Assembly (NCBI GenBank): GCA_944385545.1
Contig: CALWXQ010000011.1
Location: 1-40,419 of the forward strand
Direction of reading: 5' to 3'
DNA length: 40,419 nt
From: an uncultured Oscillospiraceae bacterium
GTDB taxonomy: Bacteria; Bacillota; Clostridia; Oscillospirales; Oscillospiraceae
In this document: positions 23,862-31,661 of the stretch, piece by piece
How the letters are laid out: every line of letters starts with the position of its first letter
How positions within the stretch are numbered: the first letter of the stretch is position 1
The notes under the pieces: generated by a model
Databases searched by the model: none
Told to the model about the DNA's origin: nothing
Seen by the model: the letters and a program-made list of their open reading frames with translations, nothing else
Position numbers and translations under genes: made by a program

Positions 23862-24152
23862 ATGGCTGATGAACAATCTGTTCTCATGTATAAAGGCCAT
23901 CCGTTGATGCGCAAAGATAACCTTGTGTACTACGGCTCCATGGCTGACAGTCACATCGTCATGCTCCAGATCCTGGAGACGAAAAAGATGGGCGAGATCG
24001 ACCTTGCGACCCGCGTTTCTGTTCAGCTTCAGCTGACCGACCCCACCGCCAAGAGCAGGGATCGTATTGTAAAGAAAAGCGAAAAGGACGGCTTCTACAC
24101 CGCTCTGGATCTGGGCTGTGTCTGGCTGGAACGCGCTTTGGCAGGTAAATAA
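23862..24152 (+). CDS. Unknown 96-residue protein
   Basis: Not recognised. 96 residues, soluble, beta-strand rich at the start (SVLMYKGHPLMRKDNLVYYGSM) with a charged centre (AKSRDRIVKKSEKDG) and a C-terminal helix. AGGAGG lies seven bases before ATG 23862 and a consensus promoter with a palindromic operator lies 31 bases further up, so it is clearly expressed and regulated. The NlpC/P60 gene follows after two alternative hairpins and may be co-transcribed. Function unknown. Confidence 0.8.
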   Translation: MADEQSVLMYKGHPLMRKDNLVYYGSMADSHIVMLQILETKKMGEIDLATRVSVQLQLTDPTAKSRDRIVKKSEKDGFYTALDLGCVWLERALAGK

Positions 24153-24158
24153 AGAAAC

Positions 24159-24202
24159 CTGCCTCTTTTCAGGCAGCTCCAAATAAATAAAAGGGAGCTG
24201 CC
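24159..24202 (+). promoter_or_regulatory. Two mutually exclusive hairpins
   Basis: CTGCCT (24159-24164) can pair with AGGCAG (24171-24176), or GGCAGCTCC (24172-24180) with GGAGCTGCC (24194-24202). The two share 24172-24176, so only one can form at a time. Neither is followed by a T-run. Confidence 0.5.
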
Positions 24203-24225
24203 TTACCAACGACGGAGGCAAACAT

Positions 24226-25218
24226 ATGAATTCCATTAGAAGACTGTTCACCCTGACCGCAGCGACGATTCTTTCCGTCGCCGCCATGATCATTCCGGCA
24301 TCCGCCGCGGGCACTACCATGTACGGCATCGGCTTTGTGGATGCCTCGTCCCTGCGGCTTCGAAGCGCTCCCAGTACCAGCGCTTCCACCATAGCCATGG
24401 CCTCCGACGACGAATGTGTCGTTGCCGTCAGCAAAGAAGGCCAGTGGTATAAGGTAATCTACAACCTTCAGGAAGGCTACATGCACGAAGACTATTTGGA
24501 TGTGCTTACCAGGGAAAACGCGGAGCTGGGTTATGGAAAAGTCACCGGAAGCGGCGTCAATCTCCGTTCCGGCCCTTCCACCTCCCACAGCCGCGTGGCC
24601 CAGGCCGCTCTAGGGGATATGTGCTACATCATTGGCATCAACAACGGCTGGTACAAGGTCATCTACGGCAGTAAAATCTGCTATATCCGCAGTGACTTTC
24701 TGGAGCTGACGGAGATCCCTTATGAAAACCAGGCGTCCGCCAACTCCCCCAAGTTCTTCCGCCGCGGCAAATCCACCGGTGTCGCCCCCAGCGCGGCAGC
24801 TCTGAACGGCGCCGATTCCTCCGGCTCCGGGGAGTCCTCCCCAGGCGCCACCGGCGCTGAGATCCTTGCGGAAGCGCAGAAGTATTTGGGCGTCCGTTAT
24901 GTGTACGGCGGTTCCTCCCCCAGTGGTTTTGACTGTTCCGGTTTCGTTTACTACGTACTGAACCAGGTGGGCTACGCGCCCTCCCGGGCAATCTCCGGAC
25001 AGTACAAGCTGGGCATGTCCGTGGAAAAATCCGATTTGCAGCCGGGTGATATCGTCTTCTTTGCCAATACATATACCAGCGGTCTTTCCCACGTGGGCAT
25101 CTACGCCGGTAACGGCCAGTTTATTCACGCGCCCAATTCCCGCTCCACGGTATCCTATTCGGATCTGACCAGCGGCTACTGGGCCAACCACTACTATGGC
25201 GCAAGAAGAATGGGCTGA
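24226..25218 (+). CDS. Secreted SH3-NlpC/P60 peptidoglycan hydrolase
   Basis: 330 residues. Signal peptide 1-28, two bacterial SH3 domains (about 30-95 and 100-165) for wall binding, a Ser/Gly/Ala-rich linker (165-210), and a C-terminal NlpC/P60 endopeptidase domain with C237 (GFDCSGFVYYV), H289 (GLSHVGIYAG) and H301 as likely catalytic residues. It should cut D-Glu-diaminopimelate bonds in stem peptides. A GGAGG site precedes ATG 24226. It could act in growth, cell separation or spore processes. Confidence 0.95.
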   Translation: MNSIRRLFTLTAATILSVAAMIIPASAAGTTMYGIGFVDASSLRLRSAPSTSASTIAMASDDECVVAVSKEGQWYKVIYNLQEGYMHEDYLDVLTRENAELGYGKVTGSGVNLRSGPSTSHSRVAQAALGDMCYIIGINNGWYKVIYGSKICYIRSDFLELTEIPYENQASANSPKFFRRGKSTGVAPSAAALNGADSSGSGESSPGATGAEILAEAQKYLGVRYVYGGSSPSGFDCSGFVYYVLNQVGYAPSRAISGQYKLGMSVEKSDLQPGDIVFFANTYTSGLSHVGIYAGNGQFIHAPNSRSTVSYSDLTSGYWANHYYGARRMG

Positions 25219-25304
25219 GGAACCTTTTGGGAAATCATCCGCAGCCGCGCCATACGATCCGGTGCTCAGCCCCAGACCATTGCTTCCAAGATTCCTTCGC
25301 AAAC

Positions 25305-25348
25305 ACACATCGGTCAACCCCTTTCGGAGCTGACCGATGTGTTTTTTT
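25305..25348 (+). terminator. Terminator of the NlpC/P60 gene
   Basis: ACACATCGGTCA (25305-25316) pairs perfectly with TGACCGATGTGT (25331-25342), followed by six T. Confidence 0.95.
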
Positions 25349-25373
25349 CGCGGCGTTTCCTCTCCGACACGAT

Positions 25374-25404
25374 GAAAAAAGCCCAGCATGCGCTGGACTT
25401 TTCC
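25374..25404 (-). terminator. Terminator of the dnaX-ebfC-recR operon
   Basis: On the minus strand CCAGC/GCTGG (25383-25387/25392-25396) extends to AAAAG/CTTTT arms and ends in a T-run (25375-25380). It faces the terminator of the convergent NlpC/P60 gene. Confidence 0.85.
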
Positions 25405-25449
25405 GACAGTCTGACCAGCCGTCAATGTAACGGATGGTTTTTAGATTGG

Positions 25450-26049
25450 CTACATTTCCTGCCTTCCTTCCAGCGCCCGGGATAGGGTCACCTCGTCGGC
25501 ATATTCCAGTTGGCTGCCCACGGGAATGCCGTAGGCCAAACGGGTCACCTTGACCTCCATAGGGCGCAGCAAACGGCAAATATACATAGCTGTGGCCTCG
25601 CCCTCGGTATCCGGGTTGGTGGCCATAATCACTTCCCGGACTTCCCCGGAGGCAACCCGGTGCAGAAGCTCCTTGATGCGGATATTGTCCTGGGTCACAT
25701 GGTTCAGAGGCGAGATCACACCGTGGAGCACATGGTAGACCCCCCGGTACTCCCGGGAACGCTCCATGGCGATTACATCCCTGGGCTCCGCCACCACACA
25801 AATGACCCCTTGATCCCGGGTATCATCATCACAGATGGGGCACAGCTCCCGATCCGTCAAATTCTGACACCGGGGGCAGGTATGTACCTGATTCTTAGCC
25901 TTCAGAATGGACGAGGCGAAGTCTTCCGCTTCCTCCATGGGCAGGCTCAGCACATAAAATGCCAGGCGCTGGGCCGTCTTGCCGCCGATGCCGGGAAGAC
26001 GGGCAAAGTGATCGGCAAGATCCTGCAGCGCCGCGGGAAAAAACTGCAT
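25450..26049 (-). CDS. recR: Recombination protein RecR
   Basis: Recombination mediator that helps RecF and RecO load RecA at gaps. 199 residues, full length. N-terminal helix-hairpin-helix (LPGIGGKTAQRLAF), a four-cysteine zinc finger (CPRCQNL and CPIC, about 58-73), and a Toprim domain (VICVVAEPRDVIAMERS onwards). AAGGAGG precedes the ATG. Last gene of the dnaX-ebfC-recR operon. Confidence 0.98.
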   Translation of the reverse strand: MQFFPAALQDLADHFARLPGIGGKTAQRLAFYVLSLPMEEAEDFASSILKAKNQVHTCPRCQNLTDRELCPICDDDTRDQGVICVVAEPRDVIAMERSREYRGVYHVLHGVISPLNHVTQDNIRIKELLHRVASGEVREVIMATNPDTEGEATAMYICRLLRPMEVKVTRLAYGIPVGSQLEYADEVTLSRALEGRQEM

Positions 26050-26058
26050 GACGCCTCC

Positions 26059-26403
26059 TTAAAACAGGCCGCCCAGGTTCAGGCCGCCGGTCAGACGGGA
26101 CATATTATCGGCAGCTTCCGCGTCAGCGGCGCGGGTAGCCTCATTCACCGCAGCGATGATCATATCCTGGAGCATTTCCACATCATCAGGATCCACCGCC
26201 TCCGGATTGATCTGAAGACTTACCAACTCATGCTTGCCGTTGACCGTGGCCGCCACCATACCGCCGCCGGCCTGGGCGGTGAAGGTCTTCGCCTCCTGCT
26301 CTTGCTGCATCCGCAGCATCTGCTGCTGCATCTTCTGGGCCTGCTTCATCATCGCGGCCTGGTTCATTCCACCGGGCATTCCCCGAAATCCACCTTTTGC
26401 CAT
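26059..26403 (-). CDS. YbaB/EbfC nucleoid-associated protein
   Basis: 114 residues, DNA-binding dimer of the YbaB/EbfC family. N-terminal Gly/Met/Gln-rich segment (FRGMPGGMNQAAMMKQAQKM) leads into a coiled helix, followed by beta strands (GGGMVAATVNGKHELVSLQINPEAV) and a C-terminal helix. It lies between dnaX and recR as in most bacteria. It carries an AGGAG site before ATG 26403. Confidence 0.96.
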   Translation of the reverse strand: MAKGGFRGMPGGMNQAAMMKQAQKMQQQMLRMQQEQEAKTFTAQAGGGMVAATVNGKHELVSLQINPEAVDPDDVEMLQDMIIAAVNEATRAADAEAADNMSRLTGGLNLGGLF

Positions 26404-26420
26404 ATCGCATTCTCCTGTTC

Positions 26421-28043
26421 TTAAGAATTTTTGATTTTAATAATATCACTGTGTGCTCTGCCGAAATGCATCAACTGTTCCATCCTGGGATCCCCGGCCG
26501 GTCTGGCAGAGCGGTCGATCACCTTGACCCGTACAGGCCGTCCCAAAATGGCGGCTGCCTTCCGGGAAACCACCTCCAGAATATCCGGCTTGTCAATGGT
26601 TTCCGCGACGAAGGTATTGCCGCACATCAGCCGCAGATCTCCCTCCGTAAGGGAAGGCTGCACCGGCGCGCTGGGCCCGGAGGAAAAGAAGCCGAAGGCC
26701 GGTGGCTTTACCTCCTTGCGCACAGCGCCGCACAGCTCAGCCCAGAAGCCCGCAGGCGGCTCCATCGGTCTTGGCGTCGGCGCTGCTGCCACAGGCGGCG
26801 CGTCCTCATCGGAAGGCGGCGGAGGCAGCTCCTCAGCGTCCTCAGCCTGAGCGGCGGTCGGACTTGGACTGGGGGCCTGCACGAAGGCGCCGGTTTTGAT
26901 CTGGTCTTCCAGCCGGGTCAATCTGGCGTTAATGGCTTCCGGATCCAGGCTCAGCTCCGGCTGGCACATCTGCAAAATGCATAGTTCCCCATCCATCCGG
27001 CGGCTGGAGCTACGGGTAAACCCGGACAATGTGCTTTGCAGCAGTCCCATCATGCGAATCAGTTCCCCGGTGCTCAGGGCCTTCGCCATGGTCAGCGTCT
27101 CCTGATCCGAAGCCACACCGGAGAGCATGGCAATCCCCGCTCCTCCGGCAGTTTTCATCACCAACAGATCACGGCTCAAACACGCCAGTTCATCCAGCAT
27201 GGCGCCTAGATCCTTCCCCTGGGCATACAGTTTGTTGAACAGATCCAGGGCGCTCCTGGAATCGTGGGCGGCGATATATCCCATCAATTCACCGCATTTG
27301 CGTTCGCCGGCGATCCCCAGACAGTCATAGACACGCTCCGCGGTCAGCTCGCCGACAGTGGCGGACGCGCACTGATCCAGCAGGCTCAGGCCGTCGCGCA
27401 TAGCGCCGTCGGCAAGGCGGGCAAGCACCCGGGCGGCGCCGGCATCCAGGTCGATGTTTTCCTGATAAGCCACGTATTGTAGCCTTGCGGCAATGTCCTC
27501 CTGGCTGATCCGCCGGAAGGAAAACCGCTGGCACCGGGACAAGATGGTGGCTGGAACCTTATGCAGCTCCGTCGTAGCCAAAATAAACAGCAGATGCTCC
27601 GGCGGCTCCTCAACGATTTTCAGCAGGGCGTTGAAAGCCGAGATGGAGAGCATGTGCACCTCGTCAATAATGTACACCCGCATTTTCACCTGGGCCGGTG
27701 AATAAATGGCGTCGTCCCGAAGATCCCGGACATTGTCCACACCGTTGTTGGAGGCGGCGTCGATCTCCAGCACGTCCATGCAGGAGCCGGAATCAATGGC
27801 CTGACAGGCGGCGCACCGGTTGCAGGGATTGCCATCTGTAGGCGCAAGGCAGTTGACCGCCTTTGCCAGGATCTTGGCGCAGCTGGTCTTGCCCGTGCCC
27901 CGGGAGCCGGTGAACAAATAGGCATGGCTCAGCTTTCCGGTGGTGACCTGGGTTTTCAAGGTCTGGGTCACAGCCGTCTGCCCCGAAACATCATCAAAGG
28001 TTTGAGGGCGGTATTTCCGATAGAGAGCTTGATACGCGGACAT
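26421..28043 (-). CDS. dnaX: DNA polymerase III gamma/tau subunit
   Basis: Clamp-loader ATPase that also links the polymerase cores. 540 residues from ATG 28043 (AAAGGAGG upstream). Walker A GSRGTGKT at 46-53, a zinc module with four cysteines (CLAPTDGNPCNRCAACQ...C), DEVHMLS Walker B and the sensor segment LATTELHKVPATILSRCQ. After about residue 365 comes a Pro/Ala-rich linker and the tau-type C-terminal domain. No slippery A-run for a programmed gamma frameshift was seen. First protein gene after the SRP RNA. Confidence 0.97.
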   Translation of the reverse strand: MSAYQALYRKYRPQTFDDVSGQTAVTQTLKTQVTTGKLSHAYLFTGSRGTGKTSCAKILAKAVNCLAPTDGNPCNRCAACQAIDSGSCMDVLEIDAASNNGVDNVRDLRDDAIYSPAQVKMRVYIIDEVHMLSISAFNALLKIVEEPPEHLLFILATTELHKVPATILSRCQRFSFRRISQEDIAARLQYVAYQENIDLDAGAARVLARLADGAMRDGLSLLDQCASATVGELTAERVYDCLGIAGERKCGELMGYIAAHDSRSALDLFNKLYAQGKDLGAMLDELACLSRDLLVMKTAGGAGIAMLSGVASDQETLTMAKALSTGELIRMMGLLQSTLSGFTRSSSRRMDGELCILQMCQPELSLDPEAINARLTRLEDQIKTGAFVQAPSPSPTAAQAEDAEELPPPPSDEDAPPVAAAPTPRPMEPPAGFWAELCGAVRKEVKPPAFGFFSSGPSAPVQPSLTEGDLRLMCGNTFVAETIDKPDILEVVSRKAAAILGRPVRVKVIDRSARPAGDPRMEQLMHFGRAHSDIIKIKNS

Positions 28044-28081
28044 ATCCGTCCTCCTTTCCGTATCGCAGGGCAAAGACAGAC

Positions 28082-28378
28082 CCGGCTTATAACAAGATCG
28101 CACACCCACATTTGAACGGAAGGCATATCCGCTACAAGCGCAGTTGGCTCAAGAACGGCAACCCCGCGGCACACGAGAAGATCCGCTTAATGCTGCTTGG
28201 TTCCCCACCTGACATGGTTCACGGGATCTCGTTGCGCAAGACCGATCTCTCAACACCACTTACGCATGTCAGACAATTTGCGCTTCCATCCGGGTGTGGG
28301 AATTCATCCCTGCTATAGCGGATTGCAGGTATAGGGCACCGCTATCTCCCCGACTAGTGCGACCTTGTTATAAGCCGG
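28082..28378 (-). ncRNA. ffs: Signal recognition particle RNA, large Bacillota type
   Basis: On the minus strand the 5' region reads GTCGGGGAGATAGCGGTGCCC (split here as GTCGGGGAGATAG and CGGTGCCC), the Alu-domain start of Bacillus-type scRNA. The S domain contains CCATGTCAGG, GGGAACCAAGCAGCA and TTAAG, the Ffh-binding helix 8. The 5' and 3' ends pair over 15 perfect bases (28082-28096 with 28364-28378). It lies directly before dnaX, the usual place in Bacillota. The terminal helix may be trimmed in the mature RNA. Confidence 0.95.
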
Positions 28379-28408
28379 TCAGTCTTATTACAAGTTTTAT
28401 TTAATTGC

Positions 28409-28630
28409 TCAGGCCAGCTTGGACTCAATAAAGTCAGCCAGTTCCTGGAAGTTGGTAATCTTCTGATCCTCCATCTCCAGCTCCACACCCAGCTCCGTCT
28501 CCAGATCCATGATCATTTCCACCACGTCCAGAGAATCAATGCCCAGGCTCTCAAACGTAGAATCCGGTGTGATCTCAGAGGCATCCAGTTCCAACTGCTT
28601 GGCAGCGTAGTTTACAAGTTTCTCGTACAT
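28409..28630 (-). CDS. acpP: Acyl carrier protein
   Basis: 73 residues; carries fatty acyl intermediates on a phosphopantetheine arm at S33 in the DSL motif (GIDSLDVVEMIM). Acidic, four-helix fold as usual. AGGAGG precedes the ATG. It is expressed from its own promoter at 28677-28705. The SRP RNA begins only 30 bases after its stop, so readthrough from acpP may supply the SRP RNA. Confidence 0.97.
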   Translation of the reverse strand: MYEKLVNYAAKQLELDASEITPDSTFESLGIDSLDVVEMIMDLETELGVELEMEDQKITNFQELADFIESKLA

Positions 28631-28676
28631 AGGTTAGACCTCCTGATAATCATCTGTAAAGCGCTATCCTCAATTT

Positions 28677-28705
28677 ATTCTAGTACAGCTTCCCGTTTTT
28701 GTCAA
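28677..28705 (-). promoter_or_regulatory. Promoter of acpP
   Basis: Minus strand: TTGACA (28700-28705), 17-base spacer, TAGAAT (28677-28682). The -35 overlaps the end of the upstream flavoprotein gene. No FapR-type site was recognised. Confidence 0.8.
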
Positions 28706-29940
28706 TGGCGGATTTCAGTGGCTGCGGCGGCATTCCCCGCGGCGTAGGCGCTGGCCCAGGCAATTTGCAAATTGAACCCGCCGGTATAGGCGTCACAGTC
28801 CAGGATCTCACCGGCGAAGAACAGCCCCTCCACCTTCTTGGAGGCCATGGTCTTGGGATCGATCTCCGAAACCTTTACCCCGCCGCTGGTAATGATGGCC
28901 TCCGCCACCGGTCGCTTGCCTGTGATATCGATGGAGAAGCCCTTAAGCAGCTCCACCATGGCCCGCCGTTTTTCCCGGGTCAGGGCGTTGGCCAGGAGGG
29001 CCGGATCAATATTCAGACGGCGCAAAACCACCGGGATCATAGACCGGGGCAGCAGATCTGTCAGAGCGTTTTCCATACCGCGATTCTGATACATGGCAAG
29101 ATCCCGGCAGAGCCGGTCGTAAAGCTTTCCTTCCTCCAGGGCCGGTTTCAGATCCAGAATCAGGCGGCACCCCTCCCCTTTCAAATGGCAGCTGGCGCTG
29201 AGAACCGTAGGTCCGGACACCCCAAAGTGGGTAAACAGCAGCTCTCCAAAGTCCCGGTAGAGGATCTTCCCCTTGGCATTTACCAGCTTGACTCCCACGT
29301 TGCGCAGGGAAAGCCCCTGCATTTCCGGGCAGTCCGATCCCTGGGCCTCCAGAGGCACCAGACTGCCCTCCGGCGCTATAATGGTATGTCCCAACTCCGA
29401 GGCCATGCGGTAGCCGTCGCCGGTGGAGCCGGTGGTGGGATAGGATACCCCGCCTGTGGCCAGAATGACCCAGTCCGCGCGGATCTGACCCTCCTGGATC
29501 TGTACGCCCACAGCATGCCCGTCTTTTTCAAGAATATGCTGGACACGGGCAGTTTTCACCGTCACGCCCCATTGGCGCAATTCCGTTTGCAGACACTCCA
29601 AAATGGAAGCCGCCCGATCGCTCACCGGAAAGACCCGGTTGCCCCGTTCCGTTTTCAGCGGGCAGCCCCGTTCCTCAAAGAACGCCTTCACCCGTTCCGG
29701 AGGAAACGCGGTCACAGCGCTGTAAAGGAAGCGCCCGTTCCTGGGTACATTTTGCAGGATATCCTGGGCTGCGCAGTCATTTGTCACATTGCAGCGTCCC
29801 TTCCCGGTGATGAGCAGTTTCTTGCCCAGCCGGGGGTTGCGCTCCAGCAGCAGGACACGGCTTCCGCGCCGGGCTGCGGTGATGGCGGCAAACATTCCCG
29901 CCGGGCCGCCGCCGATCACGATCCCGTCAAAGTCTTTCAT
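28702..29940 (-). CDS. BaiN/HI0933 family flavoprotein
   Basis: 412 residues. FAD-binding Rossmann motif GIVIGGGPAGMFAAITAARRG at the N-terminus (split as GIVIGGGPAGMFAA and ITAARRG), then KKLLITGKGRCNVTN, and the C-terminal GLFFAGEILDCDAYTGGFNL typical of HI0933-like oxidoreductases. BaiN acts in bile-acid dehydroxylation in Clostridium scindens, but most family members are housekeeping proteins of unclear substrate, and this gene lies in the conserved rluB neighbourhood, so a bile-acid role should not be assumed. The ATG overlaps the stop of the regulator upstream (ATGA). Confidence 0.92.
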   Translation of the reverse strand: MKDFDGIVIGGGPAGMFAAITAARRGSRVLLLERNPRLGKKLLITGKGRCNVTNDCAAQDILQNVPRNGRFLYSAVTAFPPERVKAFFEERGCPLKTERGNRVFPVSDRAASILECLQTELRQWGVTVKTARVQHILEKDGHAVGVQIQEGQIRADWVILATGGVSYPTTGSTGDGYRMASELGHTIIAPEGSLVPLEAQGSDCPEMQGLSLRNVGVKLVNAKGKILYRDFGELLFTHFGVSGPTVLSASCHLKGEGCRLILDLKPALEEGKLYDRLCRDLAMYQNRGMENALTDLLPRSMIPVVLRRLNIDPALLANALTREKRRAMVELLKGFSIDITGKRPVAEAIITSGGVKVSEIDPKTMASKKVEGLFFAGEILDCDAYTGGFNLQIAWASAYAAGNAAAATEIRH

Positions 29941-30803
29941 CTCTCGACCTGCTTTTCATAAACGTCGTATTCATCCCAGATCCGCTCCAGATTGGCAAAG
30001 GTTCTGGACAGTTCCTGTTCCCGCTTGGACGCAACCGCGACGATCAGAGCATTGACGATGCTCAGCGGCGCAACCAGCGAATCCACCAGGGAGACCATGT
30101 CGCTTTTGGCAATGAGCACATGATCGCTGTTGCTCCCCAACGGGGAGAGCTTGCTGTCGGTAAGGCCGATCACCGTGGCTCCGGCGGAGCGGCAGTATTG
30201 CGCGCCCTTGGTGGTTGACGCGGAATACCTGGGGAAGGAGAAGGCGATGACCGTGTCCTCACCGTTGACGCCCACGATCTTCTCGAACATCTCCCCTGTG
30301 CTGAAACCGGTGATCACATGGACATTATTGAACATATAGTTCAGATAATACCCTAAAAAGTTGGCCAAAGGCGCCACAGAGCGAACGCCCAGAATATAGA
30401 CCCGCTTCGCCCGGATGATGGCGTTCACTGCCGCCTGGAACTCGTCCCGATCCAGAATTTCCTCCGTCTGGCGAAGCTTCTCCATATCCGAATGCACAAC
30501 CATGGATACCACATCCTGACCTCCCAGGCGGTTGCTGGCCACCTCGATGCGCTGCACCGAGGTCAACCGGTTGAGCACCATTTCCTGCATTGCCTTCTGC
30601 ATGCTGGGGTAACCGTCAAAGCCCAGATCCACCGCAAAGCGAACCACGGTGGATTCCGACACACCGGCGGTTTTTCCCAGGCGGTTGGCAGTCATAAAGG
30701 CCGCCTTGTCATAGTTTTCCCGAATGTACTGGGCGATCCGCCGCTGCCCCTTGGAAAAGGACGGCTCCTTCTCCTGTAGAATTGCCAATATGTCATAGCT
30801 CAT
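29937..30803 (-). CDS. MurR/RpiR family transcriptional regulator
   Basis: 288 residues. N-terminal helix-turn-helix (about 1-77; TANRLGKTAGVSESTVVRFAVDLGFDGYP) and a C-terminal SIS domain (about 120-255) that binds phosphosugars. The family usually controls sugar or amino-sugar uptake and catabolism, but no such genes are adjacent, so it may act elsewhere. ATG 30803 has GGAGAG upstream. It is translationally coupled to the flavoprotein gene. Confidence 0.94.
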   Translation of the reverse strand: MSYDILAILQEKEPSFSKGQRRIAQYIRENYDKAAFMTANRLGKTAGVSESTVVRFAVDLGFDGYPSMQKAMQEMVLNRLTSVQRIEVASNRLGGQDVVSMVVHSDMEKLRQTEEILDRDEFQAAVNAIIRAKRVYILGVRSVAPLANFLGYYLNYMFNNVHVITGFSTGEMFEKIVGVNGEDTVIAFSFPRYSASTTKGAQYCRSAGATVIGLTDSKLSPLGSNSDHVLIAKSDMVSLVDSLVAPLSIVNALIVAVASKREQELSRTFANLERIWDEYDVYEKQVER

Positions 30804-30843
30804 AGCTGTCTCTCCATAGATACGGTTGTAAAATGTAAAAACT

Positions 30844-30872
30844 ATAGTAGCAAAAAAAACGCATTTTTGCAA
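30844..30872 (-). promoter_or_regulatory. Promoter of the rpiR-type gene
   Basis: Minus strand: TTGCAA (30867-30872), 17-base spacer, TACTAT (30844-30849), 41 bases before the start codon. Confidence 0.7.
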
Positions 30873-30900
30873 GAGGCAGCCGCGAATCCTTCAAAATTTT

Positions 30901-31614
30901 TCATTCCGCCGACCCGATCAAAGACCGCACCTCGTCTTCTGACAGATAGCGCCATTGCCCGGCAGCCAGGTCACCCAAAGCAAGACTCCCTTCCCGGATC
31001 CGTTTCAGCCGGATGCAGCGCAACCCCGCCGCCTGACACATGCGGCGCACTTGCCGGTTTCTGCCCTCATGGATGGTGACCCGAAACAGCGCCCTGTCTC
31101 CCCGGACGTTCACAAGCGTGACCTTGGGCGGACGAATGGCGTAGCCATCCAAAACAACGGGCCTGCGAAGCAGGTCTTCTCTGCCGGACTGATAGCCGGT
31201 GACCCAAACCTCATAGTCCTTTTCCACCTGGTGGCTGGGGTGTGCCACGCGATTGGCAAATGCTCCGTCATTGGTAAACAGAAGCAGGCCCTCCGAGTCC
31301 ATATCCAACCGCCCCACCGGGTAGACCCGCACACCGCATCCCGATACCAATTGGGCGGCATTGGGGCGTCCTTTTTCATCGGAAAGGGTGGTTACATATC
31401 CCCTTGGTTTATGCAGCAGGATGTAGACGAGCTTTTCCGGCCCGGGCAATGGTCTGCCATCCACCAAAATGATATCCCGCTGCGGATCCGCAGCGTCGCC
31501 CAGGGAGGCTGTAGCGCCGTTGACCGTCACAAGGCCCTTTTCGATCAGCTCCTCAGCCTTCCGCCGGGAAGCCACTCCCCGGGCGGACAGGATCTTTTGC
31601 AGGCGTTCTTCCAT
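30901..31614 (-). CDS. rluB: rRNA pseudouridine synthase (RsuA/RluB family)
   Basis: Isomerises a uridine in rRNA to pseudouridine; the B. subtilis homologue at this locus acts on 23S rRNA. 237 residues. S4 RNA-binding domain at 1-60 (LQKILSARGVASRRKAEELI) and catalytic D104 in the VGRLDMDSEGLLL motif; the C-terminal HEGRNRQVRRM motif is present. AGGAGG precedes the ATG. It ends the scpA-scpB-ytfI-ytfJ-dac cluster; spmA and spmB, which often lie before it, are missing. Confidence 0.96.
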   Translation of the reverse strand: MEERLQKILSARGVASRRKAEELIEKGLVTVNGATASLGDAADPQRDIILVDGRPLPGPEKLVYILLHKPRGYVTTLSDEKGRPNAAQLVSGCGVRVYPVGRLDMDSEGLLLFTNDGAFANRVAHPSHQVEKDYEVWVTGYQSGREDLLRRPVVLDGYAIRPPKVTLVNVRGDRALFRVTIHEGRNRQVRRMCQAAGLRCIRLKRIREGSLALGDLAAGQWRYLSEDEVRSLIGSAE

Positions 31615-31661
31615 CCTGATTCCCTCCTTCTAACCATGCGTGGCCGGGGCGAATCCCCCGG

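Noticed and set aside
26421..28043. Programmed frameshift in dnaX
   Set aside because: No slippery A-run with a following stem was seen at the expected place.
28702..29940. Bile-acid dehydroxylation gene baiN
   Set aside because: The family is widespread outside bile-acid metabolism and no other bai gene is present, so the specific role is not supported.
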